DNA of 64,000 nucleotides, from contig NC_081410.1 of assembly GCF_030272615.1 (NCBI RefSeq), forward strand, positions 284,765,957 to 284,829,956, in the 5' to 3' direction. The first letter of the stretch is position 1. Each line of letters opens with the position of its first letter. Source of the DNA: Cryptomeria japonica (taxonomy: Eukaryota > Streptophyta > Pinopsida > Cupressales > Cupressaceae). Shown here one piece after another: positions 1-10,831 of this stretch. Below the pieces are notes generated by a model. That model saw nothing but the letters and a program-made list of their open reading frames with translations, did no database searches and had not been told where the DNA came from. A program made the translations under genes and the position numbers.

Positions 1-640
1 CTAGTATCACCACATAATCAATATGCACTAGTTCTAATGGCCTTATTGTGGAGTATTCCTTTGTATTGAAGCTCACCTTGGTTTTCTTGCCTTTTTGGCA
101 TTCATCACATATAGTATTTGCTTGTTTAGTAATCTTAGGTATATATCTCACATGTCCTTTTGAGCTCACTTTGAAAAGATTGTCAAAATTTATATGGCCT
201 AATCTTCTATGCCATAACCAACTCTCATCTACTTGTCCCATCATTCATTGTGACTCATAACATTCCTTCAAGCTATACACATTACCATCAATCCTTTTAC
301 CTTCAAAAATTAATTTCCCATTACTTTCTTTTCTTATTTCACATCCCTTAGAGTCAAATGTAAACTTGTAGCCTTTGTCACATATTGTATACATAATGTG
401 CTTTCAACTTACCATCAATGTTCAATGTTCCTTTTCTTTTTATTTTGATGGAAGATTTGTCACCAAATCTAACTGAGCCTCCATTCCAATCTTCAAATTT
501 GATAAACTTTTTCTTGTCTCCTATCACGTGATTGGAGTATCCACTGTTAGCAACCCAAATATTTCTTCTCTTTGCATGCAAAGTTGTTTGCACAATCAGA
601 CTTGATTCATTTTTCTCTTTTTCCGTTTCTACCCACACTT
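1..640 (-). pseudogene. copia-I pol fragment: protease and integrase N-terminus
   Basis: Minus-strand translation gives a copia protease around 480-560, then the GAG-pre-integrase segment with the HHCC zinc finger (WLWHRRLGH near 196-222, then C..C near 92-115) and the first integrase catalytic aspartate in VHID (codon 17-19). The protease active site reads N-S-G (Asn codon 546-548) instead of the required D-S-G, so the enzyme would be inactive. The zinc finger looks intact. The frame has stop codons, and the rest of integrase, RT and RNase H lie beyond the left edge. Confidence 0.8.
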
Positions 641-699
641 GTTTGGTTTTGTTTTCTCTTCTCTATTGCAACATTCAAATCAGATGCAGTTTTTGGTTC

Positions 700-2699
700 C
701 ACGTTTGTTGTCCTCTTTTGTTTGCTAGCTCTTGATTTACAATGCTTTTCTATATGACCATAGTTTTGATAGCAGTAACACTTTACATTTATATTAAATG
801 ATGAACCAAAGGGTTTTCCACTAGACAAAATGTTTTTCTTCTACACTCATAGCTTTTATGGCCAAATTCATTACAATGATAGCATATAACATTAATATCC
901 CTTAGAACAACAAAAGGATTCTTGTTTTCATAACATGGAGGAGGTCTGTGCATAAGTCTACAATCTAAAATTTATGTCCATATAAATTACATTTATAACA
1001 ATAGCCATGAAATGGAGAAGCATGCCCGTTATTATTGTTGAAATTATTCCTCATTGGCCTTCTTGGAGTAGCATGTCTCGGTCCTCTAATATTTTTTCTC
1101 AAGTCCTTGACTTTAGTGAAGCAACCATCATCATCTATCTTTGCCTTTTCTTTAGGATTAGCATGATTGTTTCTTGTAGTAGCATGTGTCTTCAGACTTT
1201 CAATAGTAGTATTTAAATCAATTTTCTTTCTTGGAGCATTTCTAACCCTGAATGTTTTCTCATCACCATTCTTACTTGATGATACAAAGTGTATGCCCCT
1301 TTTGGAAGGATCCATACAGGTAGAACATTGACCAACTTCATATCCTATCCCAATAGAATATTTTGAATTTTTTTATTCTTTAACATATCATCCAATTCAT
1401 GTATGTTGCTATCACCTTTTAGTCTCATCTTGAGATCTTCTTTGTAACTCCTAGGTTCTTTTCTAAGATTTTCCACCTCTTGTTCTAGCTTCTTACACTC
1501 ACTTTATTTTCCTACAATTCTGATTTTATCACTTCACTCATCCTCTTGGCTTCTTCTAGCTGAGTATTTAAGGCAACAATATTCAGATTTGATTCTTCAA
1601 GACTTTTGCTTAGCAGATCTTGTTCCTTTATGGTTGACTTCTTGTATTTCTTATATTCTTTCCTTGCCTTGTCTAGTTCTTCAAGAGCACAAACTAATTA
1701 TCCTTCAAGGTCAACCACAACATCTACATCCACTTCCTCACTACCATTTAGATTTTTAGATTGAGCACCAATCTACTCCTCATTAAGGACCTCTTGAGCC
1801 ATGAGAAGATTAGTTTGTTTTTCATCTTCACTGCAGTCCTTAGCTGACTCACTTTCATCATCAAAGCCATCCAAAGTGTAAAAATCTTTCTTCTTTTTTA
1901 AATTCCTTCTCCTAGGTTTATTAAACTTTTTTCTTGTATCCTTGACATTTCCCTCATTCTAATATTCCATCATCTTTTATGGACACTTAGCAGCAAAGTG
2001 TCCTATTTTTACATAGTTAAAAATTTTGAAAGGACATTTTCCTCTATACTTACCTAATCCTTTCTTTAATTTCCTTACAAAGTTGGCTTCAACAACATCT
2101 TATTCTTCATCATCTACAATACTTGCAACTTCTTTTTCTTCTTTTTCATAGGTGAAGGCAGCTTCTCTCTTTGATGCTTCAACAGTCAGTCCTCATTTCA
2201 TAAGGTGATAATGAACCAAATACTTCATCCATGGAGAATTTTTTCAATTCTTTAGCTTCTTCAAAGGCAAAGACCTTTGTGTCATACTTTTTTGTCAATG
2301 ATCTCAACACCTTCTTGATAATTACTTCATTTGAAACATCCACTCCAAGTCCTCTTATAACATTAACTATTTCATCCACTCTTTGAAGAGAATCATCAAT
2401 CTTCTCTTCTTCCTTCATCTTTAGTCCTTCAAACTGACCTCAAAGATTTTGTAGTTTGTCCTCCTTTACCTTTACATATCCTTCAAAGATTCTTTGTTGT
2501 TTGTCCCATGTCTCTTTTGCAAATATGTTCTACATAAATTTGAAAAACTCTGTATCAGATAAGCCACTTAGGATAGAATTCTTGGCTTTAGCATTGTACT
2601 TCTAATCTCTTTTTGTAAATGGGTCTATAGGAGGAACTTGACGAATAGTATAGCCATTTTTAACTAACATCCAGGCATCAAAACCTAAAGAGGATAATT
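700..2699 (-). pseudogene. copia-I gag (central and C-terminal part)
   Basis: The minus-strand frames encode a copia-type gag. At 2179-2699 lies the UBN2-like gag core (LGFDAWMLVKNGYT, then a helical stretch with VLRSLTKKYDTKV). A charged, coiled-coil-like stretch covers about 1400-2000. At least three CCHC knuckles follow at 700-1010; one (CYKCNLYGHK) keeps its C, C and H, and one (CYCYQNYGHIEKHC) has lost a cysteine. Extended gags with several knuckles are typical of some plant copia lineages. Many frameshifts and stops break the frame. The N-terminus lies at 10672-10770, beyond NA-1. Confidence 0.75.
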
Positions 2700-3890
2700 T
2701 GTTAGGCCCAATATGGAAAGCTAATGTACTAAGAGGGGAGGGGTGAATCAGTACTTCAAAACCTTTTATCCACAATAACTTTACTGTTATGCATAAACCA
2801 AAAACTGCTGCAACATAACATAAAGCTAAAACAAAAAATAACAATCATACATGATTCACTCCATAACACATATATTTTGGTTACGCAGAAACTCTTGGTT
2901 AGAGAGAAAAACTGTGGTGGGGATGGCACCAACAACTTCACTACTGCAATAATAAAGAGTGCTCGGTTAGAGCTACATGTTCAACTATTTCTGATAGCTT
3001 ACCCTGTTAGGAGTATTAAGATCTATTAGATCTACCTTGCTAAAGGATTTTACAACACTTAAACTAAATGATGTACCTGGTTAGAGGCTTTATAATTTAT
3101 AGACTTTGTTAGAGTCTTTTACCCTGTTAAAGGTTTCTCTTACAACTTCAAAATATTTCAATAAAATCTTTACAAATATCTACAACTTTACATCTAGAAT
3201 GTTATAGCAGATTCTATGTGCTCAAAATAAGATTACCTTGTTTATAGCATACCTCGGTAGCCCATAAAGTAACTCAGTAAACCCTTCTGTTTACTCTATT
3301 CTTTGACTATTCTCTGAAATCCTTCTCGATGACCTCTGTGTCTCTGTAACAGTCATAACACTTAGTGATTTCTTATGTATCACACATGTCTTACTTCATA
3401 CACCTCTGTATATCTTTGTCTATCACCCTTTTATCCTTAATACATGCTATATAAATAGATCTCTTATGTCGGTGATCTGATTCATTGCTTTGATCTTACA
3501 AACATGATTTATCAAATGAATAACTATATAAAATATTTCATTGGTTAGATGACCTCAAAATCATCCACAATCTTTGAGAACAATTTCCAATGTGATAACG
3601 GTTCTATGTTCCTCGATCTTGTAACACATTTTCCCATGTGTGTCTAGATTCAATGAATCTGGTAACACATTTCACTTGGTGTATATCATCTTGGTGTATC
3701 ATTATTTCTACTCGGTAGACATGGAATGATACTCAGTAGACAGCTCAATGTATACTGGGTTCTATGACTGCTTTCTTCTATAACCGACTATTATGTGCAT
3801 ACCGACTGAATACTTTGATAGAGGTAACCGACTAGAGCATATAGAATGACTTTGGATGTAAAACTAATGGCAACTTGATAAGTAGTAACA
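2700..3890 (-). repeat. NA-1 3' LTR
   Basis: Starts TGTTAGGCCC and ends AGTAGTAACA on the plus strand, and aligns along its length with 9496-10671. It contains a TATA-like stretch (TATATAAATAG near 3448-3458, minus orientation) and the LTR-end stem-loop near 2726-2754. Confidence 0.92.
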
Positions 3891-3909
3891 ATCTCCCCTT
3901 TTGACATTA
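3891..3909 (-). promoter_or_regulatory. NA-1 polypurine tract
   Basis: Immediately inside the 3' LTR the minus strand reads GTCAAAAGGGGAGAT, the expected plus-strand primer for reverse transcription. Similar purine runs recur further inside (near 4028, 4180 and 4228), as they do in NA-2. Confidence 0.8.
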
Positions 3910-4252
3910 GTTGAGATGTTTGACAAAACTACTTTCAAAGTCATAACTCAAAAAATCTATATACTTACATAATTTGACTAAACAAACAGTCTATACATTA
4001 GTCAATGAAATAGTATATTCAGATATACTCCCCTTATCACTATACTGTACAAAACTTTGATTTTGCATGCTCGGTGATCAATGTTTTGTGATAACTACTC
4101 GATTCACTACTCTGTTCTCTATTCCTTGTCAAAATTGACTCTGCATTTGAATGAATACTTTGTTTTGCTTGGTATATACTCCCCCTGTATACTACATTCC
4201 CCTATATACTTTGATATGATACTCACTCCCCCTTTTTGACAAACATCAAAAC
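3910..4252 (-). other. NA-1 3' untranslated spacer
   Basis: Lies between ORF2 and the polypurine tract. It contains three extra GGGGGAG-like purine runs and no reading frame shared with NA-2. The matching NA-2 spacer (62866-63187) has the same layout. Confidence 0.6.
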
Positions 4253-7200
4253 TTAGTTACCATTCGGTGGTGGCAACTCATCAAAAATGGATTTATACTT
4301 TGTCCTTGCATTGGTGAGAGTGGTAGAGAGGGCATCCTTAATACTGTCCATGAGTGAATTCTACGCTTGAATTTCAGCTAATAGTGAAATGAGTCCATCT
4401 AAGGTGTTTCCCTCTTGTTGAGTGGATAGGGAGGTATCTTTGTTAATCTATTGTTGAGCCATGAGTCGTTGTAGCTTCGTATAAAAATTATGAATGCAGT
4501 TAGGCTCAGTGGTCAACTTGTTTGAGAGATCGGTGATCTCTTTCTCAATTTCTTCTATTTTATTTTTGATATCTTTAATGAATAAAGAAAATGTACAGAG
4601 TTTCTAAAATAAATAAAGAATGTGCTTGATTTGAGGGGTCAACTCAGCAATAAATTTGACAAGTTTAACTTTGCCAATGGCAGTAGCTTTCTGTATCTCT
4701 TCAATCATTTTTGCAATGAGCTCCTTGTCTTTTAGCTTGCTCAAATATTCGGATGCATCTACTCCAGATGTCTCTATCTTGGTTAGGAGTTCATCTAGTT
4801 GAATGTGGATGGTTGCATCTTTGGTTACTGTAGCTTCAGGTAGCATATCGGTTAAGAGTGCTTTTACCTTCTGAAGTACTTTATTTTTCTTTTGAATAGC
4901 CATTTGCTTCTCTTGTTTAGCTTTGGCTTTGCATAGTTCCTCGAATTCAATGAGTGCTTGTCCCTTTAATTTGGACATATCAACATTGGGCAACACTATT
5001 GGTTTTGACAAATCTAATTTGAAACTATGCTTTTTCATCTTCTTTTATTTACCTTTCATCGGTTGGACTAAAACAATGGCTTGTGAGGCTTGTTGACCCT
5101 CGATAGGTTGCTCGATAGAGGCAACACTTTGGTCAGTTTCTTTAGCCTCTGTAGTGTCCTTTGGTGTCTCTGAGCTTGGTGTCTCAGTTGCAACATTTTC
5201 ATTGTTGGAAGGAGCTTGAGAGGTCTGTTCTTGAGAAGTACCTTCTCCTGCTGTTGACTTGTGACCTTCTATGCTTTGCTCCGTATCCTTGGGGGCCTCG
5301 GTTGAAATAGGTTAATTGACTAGAGGATAGGGCTGAACTTGCTCCAAAACCAATTCATTGGATACAAGTTGGGCATAAGCGTTCCCTTCTATCATTTCCT
5401 ATTTCAGTGCCTCTGTATCCATGATATCTTCATCTACTTGTATGGAGTCAGCAGGGTCCTACTCGGTGATATCAGGATCTTGCTCGGTGACATCAACTAT
5501 TTCAACTTCAGCTTGCTCACCAGCATTCTTGATTCTAAAGATTTCCTGACATTTTTCCTTGGTCTCATTCTCTACATCCAAGTAGAGGCCATTCATCAAT
5601 TTCAAAGCTCTTTACTTGACTAGCAATTTTGTGTGGCAGTTTGTCAGATGAACTGATCTCATCTATCGACATGTCTGGGAAAAGATGTACTAGACTTCTT
5701 TCTCTAATCTTCTTTTCCGAGTCCATTGCATACTTCCACCTATTGTCAATATGCAAATATAATTCATTTGGAAGAGATTTACATACTTCCAATGGGACCA
5801 ATCAAAATTTCAATAGTGTGCAGATGACCGCTTCTTCTATTTGTCTCTTTTCATCATCAGATCTAGATTCATATTTTACATATCTGAATGATCCAAATCC
5901 ACCATATTTCTTCAAATTAGCATAGAAATTTTCAACACTATGTACATTTACCTTCTTTCTCTTGACAATCTAAAATTTACTTGCATCTTCAGATTCGGTG
6001 TCACTAGACTCTTTTGCCAAAATGAGTCTCCGAGTAGATTTCTTGTAAGTTTTTGTTACCTTTGGTGTGGCAACACTCTTTGTTTTCTTACTCGGTGAAG
6101 CTGCAGATGCTCTTGTGTTAGGTCACTTTGCTGGAGGAGTCAGTGAGACCTTTGATGTATCCTATTTTTTTCTTTTCAACACTTTTCCCTTAGGCAATTT
6201 GGTACTCAGTGTTATAGCTGCCTCTTGGGCTTCAGATTCCTCTTTGGTAATGGCTATAGTGCCTTTGACAGATGGGGAGGAAGAATCTTCTCCAAATTTC
6301 TCCGTTAATGCCTTTATCATCTTTGTTGCCTTCCTTGTAGCTTTGGGTACTACAATGCTCATTTTTACTTTTTCTTTCACTTCTTTATATGTTCCATACC
6401 TCAACTATGTATCATGCCTTGGTAATGTAAGAAATGCATCTATTTGTTGTTGTGTGATGTCAAAATCAATTATTATCTCGTAACCCATAGGTGGCAAAGA
6501 TTGAGTTCTTGGTTCCATAGAATTCACATAATAGTAATCAGTGTCCACTTCAAAACATATGTCATCTTTGTATTTCTCCACTAGCTTAGATGGAATCCAG
6601 TACCTGTTATGCATCCTTTCCTGAAACTTGTTGAAATAATCATCCATAATATCATTAAAATTATCACCTAGCTTCTTGATAAAGTCATTGATCTGATGGG
6701 TGATTGGTCGGTGTAGTTCCCAAACAGCTTTACCGATTGATGGAAAGAATTTTTCAAAATAGAAAAACATGCATATTAACAGTGATCCAAACTTTAGTGT
6801 ATTGGCCAAATTATTCTTCTTTGGCTTCCTTATGGTGTTTAAATTCTCAAACAGGTTTTTCAGCAACACCTCATATAAATCAATTTTCATTCCTTTCTTC
6901 ACAAATTTATATGCTAAGTCTACTGCTACACTGGGTACACTATTTTCCCTTGCCGATTGGAAGAAATAGTAACCTATTACTCTAATGGAAAACTTTAGTT
7001 CTGCATCAGTGACATTGTTCAATTTCAGTCCTCTGTAATCTGATTCTACTCTAGTTAAACTGATCAATTCCTTCTGTGATATCATTTTCTGAGCTCGAGC
7101 ATGATCATAAATAGGGTAACCGGTGATCAACTGAATGATTTCCTTGGTGATCTTAAATAGTTACTCTTCTAGCCACATGAAGTCATCATGAACTCTGCTC

Positions 7201-7528
7201 CAAACAAACTTGACCCAGTGGGGTTTAAATACACAAGGATAGGTTAGGGCTTCAATCAATCCCTTGATCTTAATGTGCTCATATTTCTGTCCATTTTACC
7301 ATCGGTGCATAATTCATCATATGTGTCTTTGATTTCAATGTGACCTAGTTCTTCAACTCAACATTTGGTGAAGAATCTCACATCCTTGACTAATAAAACT
7401 CTATCCAGGATGAGTGAAAATGTGGTTTTGTCATCTGGTTCAGATGCAATTTTGGGAGTTAAAAAGTATTTTAGTGAGGATTTTTTGATGTTCTCAACAA
7501 CAACGGGATTCTGGATCTTAGGTGCCAT
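4253..7528 (-). pseudogene. NA-1 ORF2: large protein of unknown function
   Basis: The frame opens at the ATG complementary to 7526-7528 and ends at a TAA at 4253-4255, about 1,090 codons with interruptions. Visible parts in order: an N-terminal globular part rich in aromatic and charged residues (6405-7528, including GYPIYDHARAQKMIS), a basic linker with Lys/Arg/Ser/Thr runs (about 5900-6350), a second globular part (5565-5801, LYLHIDNRWKYAMD), an acidic Gln/Thr/Ser-rich linker, and a helical C-terminal part (4604-5038, FKLDLSKPIVLPNVD). Nothing resembles protease, integrase, RT or RNase H. The NA-2 copy aligns throughout, about 85% identical over the 144-residue C-terminal block by my count. 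This copy keeps frame near 6365, where NA-2 has lost one base. I do not recognise the family. Confidence 0.7.
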
Positions 7529-8080
7529 TGCAGATTTTAGATAAGAATTAACAAAAGATCCTTAGTGTTTGAAGATTTTCAAACGACAGACACTTCACAC
7601 TTAGCAGATAATAACAACTTGATATGATCGGTAAACTAGCTTAACAATGTGTTGAGATTGATGTAAATACCTTGAATTTGGCTTTGGAGGAGGTTTGATC
7701 ACATTTGATTTGCTTTGCTTTGCTCTTTTGAAAACTTGGTGAGTGAAAAATGACCCTGTAAATGCTTTAAGTACACAATATACCTTATCGGGCTCCATGC
7801 AGGTTAGGTCAAAAACATTAAATGCACTCGGTTCCACTAAACTTTCTTTCCTTTTTGCACTTTAACCAAGTAACCAGACTTTCTTCATTTACTGACTTGA
7901 CAGGCTTCCTATATTCACTGATTTGATAGTCTTCCTGTTTAGTGCTCCAAAAGACTTTGATAGAATTTCAAACTTACTAATACATCTTAGTTATGCAAAT
8001 TTTGAATTAAGTACATAATAAAATAGGAACTATTAAGATTCGACCTTTGAGAGAATGCAGTCCCTTCATACCTTTACCGA
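7529..8080 (-). other. Spacer between ORF1 and ORF2 of NA-1
   Basis: About 550 bp separate the two frames, and NA-2 has a spacer of nearly the same length (537 bp). Short open frames here do not match in frame between the copies, so I read this as non-coding. How ORF2 would be translated (second promoter, splicing or internal initiation) cannot be seen. Confidence 0.55.
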
Positions 8081-9433
8081 TTAATTTGGAATAGGTGCAC
8101 CTAACTTGGTAGGTAAGGTACTTTCTTCATTCGACACAATTTCCTTCTTTTTCCAAATCATCTGTAATTTTTCTTTTATTTCCTTAGTGTCTCCTCTAGG
8201 TTGATCTCTGCAATCTCTAGCCAAGTGTCCAATTTTGTGACAATGAAAACATGCCATACTAGGATTTCTCCATGATCTTCGGTTGTTCATTCTAAACCTT
8301 ATAAAGTAGTTGGCACTTATATGTCCATATCTTCCACAACATTCACACCATATCCCTGTGTTGTAATCCCATGCTACTGCAAAATATTGTCGGTAAGGAT
8401 CTGTGTGAGTTCGGTAACCTCTAGTATTTGCTCGGTGTGCAGACCACATATAGTTTTTTTGCTTTAGCCAACACTCCTCAGTACTATGTCCATATCTATT
8501 GTAGTTTTTACAAAACCCTGTGAATTTTGCTTTTTGATAATTGTTAACAGACTTTGTCCTACATTGGTTAAATGTGTGACCTTATTTATTGCAATTGTAA
8601 TAATAACCATTATATATAGTGACATTCGGTTGCTTACCTTTTCTGATTTGGCACATGTTAGTAGTATGACCTTGATTTCCACAGTAGTTGCAAATAGGCT
8701 TCTTTCTTTTGATTTGTTTCTTGTTTCCAGCTTTCTTTGATGATTCTCCTCTCTTGGTTGTATGAATTCCCTTCTTGGTAGATTCTTTTCCTTTGTAACT
8801 GAGTCCTGCTTCTTTGTTGGGTCTTCTTGTATTCAGCTACTCATCCAACATCTTTGATGCTTCATAGCTCTTCTTCAGTGTTTCCTTGGATTTATTTTTT
8901 GTTTCAAGTTCATTGGTCAACCTTGATATTTCAAGTTTCAATGCTTGCTTCTCATCATCTTTTAGATTTGCTTCGTGATGTGCATAACCTAATTGATCTG
9001 ACAGATTTTGTTGAATCCCAGTCAACCTTATGATTTCATCATTCTTTTCAGATACTAATGCTTCAAGCTGTTGTTTTTCTCTTTCTAGATCTCTTACTTT
9101 ATCCTTAGTTGTCCTCAATGCATCAAGATTCTTAGTCATCTGTGTACTAAAATGTTCATGTCCTCTTTTCATTACTTTTAGCTAATTAGCCAGTGCTTTG
9201 TTCTTTTCTTTCAATTACCCAATCATTTCTTCAGTCTCTTCAGATATACTATTCTCAGATTATGTTTCAATTTGTTCCACTAACTCTTGAGAGTCCTGCA
9301 AATCATCAGATAATCTTCTTCTCACTTTTAATGATTTTTGTATTTGTCTTTGCATGTCTGTAATCACTTGATTAGCATGATCCAACTCTTCTTGTAGATA
9401 CACAATTCTTTGAGATTGTTTATAGCCTTCCAT
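8081..9433 (-). pseudogene. NA-1 ORF1: gag-like coiled-coil, CCHC-knuckle protein
   Basis: Opens at the ATG complementary to 9431-9433, just inside the PBS, and ends at TAA (8081-8083), about 450 codons. The N-terminal half (8837-9433) is a long Glu/Lys/Leu/Gln heptad-like helix, as in assembly domains. The C-terminal half carries about five CCHC knuckles: the best are CNYC..QGH near 8680 and CFHCHKIGHLARDC near 8215-8260, while others have lost a ligand (CKNYNRYGH, C to Y). The position directly after the PBS and the coiled-coil plus knuckles fit a gag-type nucleocapsid protein, but there is no UBN2 core like that of copia-I or copia-II. NA-2 carries the same protein at 57623-58969. Confidence 0.75.
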
Positions 9434-9481
9434 TGATAGGATCTTTCTCTTTAGGTTGTTAAACCTTTATCCAAGATTCAA

Positions 9482-9493
9482 GCTCTGATACCA
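9482..9493 (-). promoter_or_regulatory. NA-1 primer-binding site
   Basis: GCTCTGATACCA on plus is the complement of TGGTATCAGAGC, the primer site used by plant LTR elements primed by initiator tRNA-Met. It starts two bases inside the 5' LTR and is a perfect match. Confidence 0.9.
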
Positions 9494-9495
9494 AT

Positions 9496-10671
9496 TGTTA
9501 GGCCCAATATGGAAAGCTAATGTACTGAGAGGGGAGGGGTGAATCAGTACTTCAAAACCTTTTATCCACAATAACTTTATTGTTATGCATAAACCAAAAA
9601 CTGTTGCAACATAACATAAAGCTAAAACAAATAAATAACAATCATACATGATTCACTCCATAACAAATATATTTTGGTTACGTAGAAACTCTTGGTTAGA
9701 GAGAAAAATTGCGGTGGGGATGGCACCCACAACTTCACTACTACAATAATAAAGAGTGCTCAGTTAGAGATACATGTTCAGCTATTTCTGATAGCTTACC
9801 CTATCAGGAGTATTAAGATCTGTTAGATCTACCTTGCTAAAGGATTTTACAACACTTAAACTAAATGTATTACCTGGTTAGAGGCTTTACAATTTATAGA
9901 CTTAGTTAGAGTCTTTTACCCTGTTAAAGGTTTCTCTTACAACTTCAAAATATTTCAATAAAATCTTTACAAATATCTGCAACTTTACATCTGGAATGTT
10001 ATAGCAGATTCTATGTGCTCAAAATAAGATTACCTTGCTTATAGCATACCTTGGTAACCCATAAATTAACTCGGTAAACCCTTCTGTTTACTCTATTTTT
10101 TGATTATTCTCTGAAATCCTTCTCGGTGACCTCTGTGTTCTATAATAGTCATAACACTTAGTGCTTTCTTATGTATCACACATGTCTTGCTTCATACACC
10201 TTTGTATATCTTTGTCTATCACCCTTTTATCCTTAATCCATGTTGTATAAATAGATCTCTTATGTCGATGATCTGATTCATTGCTTCAATCTTACAAACA
10301 TGATTTATCGAATGAATAACTATATAAAATATTTCATTGGTTAGATGACCTCAAAATCATCTACAATCTTTGAGAACAATTTCCAATGTGATAACAATTC
10401 TATGTTCCTCGATCTTGTAACATGTTTTCCCATGTGTGTCTAGATTCAATGAATCTAGTAACATGTTTCACTCGGTGTATCATTATTTCGGCTCAGTAGA
10501 CATGGAATGATACTCGGTAGATAGCTCAATGTATATTGGGTTCTGTGACTACTTTCTTCTATAACCGACTATTCTGTGCATACCGACTGAATACTTCGGT
10601 AGAGGTAACCGACTAGAGTATATAGAATGACTTTGGATGTAAAACTAATGGCAACTTGATAAGTAGTAACA
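9496..10671 (-). repeat. NA-1 5' LTR
   Basis: Pairs with 2700-3890; same termini, 1176 bp. The promoter LTR of the minus-strand element. TSD TAATT follows at 10672-10676. Confidence 0.92.
9522..9550 (-). other. LTR-end stem-loop (NA-1)
   Basis: GTACTGA (9522-9528) and TCAGTAC (9544-9550) pair perfectly around a purine-rich loop (pyrimidine-rich in the transcript). It lies about 25 bp from the LTR end, next to the PBS. Equivalent stems are seen in the other copia-like LTRs. Confidence 0.7.
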
Positions 10672-10831
10672 TAATTAGGTTTCTATTCTTTAGAACCAAA
10701 AGGTATAGTACCATCAAATATTGGTGCTTTAGTAGAGGAGGATTCATTCCTATCCAATGTGTTCACAAACCAAAATCTACCCAAGTTGGAGAAAGCTTAT
10801 CTAATAGGGAACGCAGGGCTTTAATACCAAT
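10672..10831 (-). pseudogene. copia-I gag N-terminus, leader and primer site
   Basis: Minus-strand translation gives SSTKAPIFDGT, the usual start of copia gag, which joins across NA-1 to LGFDAW at 2690. A degenerate PBS (GCTTTAATACCA on plus, 10818-10829) differs at two positions from the tRNA-Met site. Both changes are transitions. Confidence 0.75.

Larger units (their letters stand above)
2700..10671 (-). mobile_element. NA-1: complete non-autonomous LTR retrotransposon
   Basis: Two LTRs of 1191 and 1176 bp (TGTTAGGCCC...AGTAGTAACA as read on plus) bound the element. The perfect 5-bp TSD TAATT lies at 2695-2699 and 10672-10676. Read on the minus strand the order is 5' LTR, a PBS matching TGGTATCAGAGC (the tRNA-Met type), ORF1 (gag-like), a spacer, ORF2 (unknown), several polypurine runs and the 3' LTR. 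I find no protease, integrase, RT or RNase H motif in the 5.6-kb interior. It is inserted in the gag of copia-I. A sister copy, NA-2, starts at 56384 on the other strand. Confidence 0.9.

Noticed and set aside
48-260. 70-codon plus-strand frame at the left edge
   Set aside because: It is the antisense shadow of the copia-I integrase zinc-finger region, which reads well on the minus strand.
7601-7837. Possible small gene in the NA ORF1-ORF2 spacer
   Set aside because: The NA-2 equivalent (59239-59487) diverges into another frame, so coding conservation is not supported.
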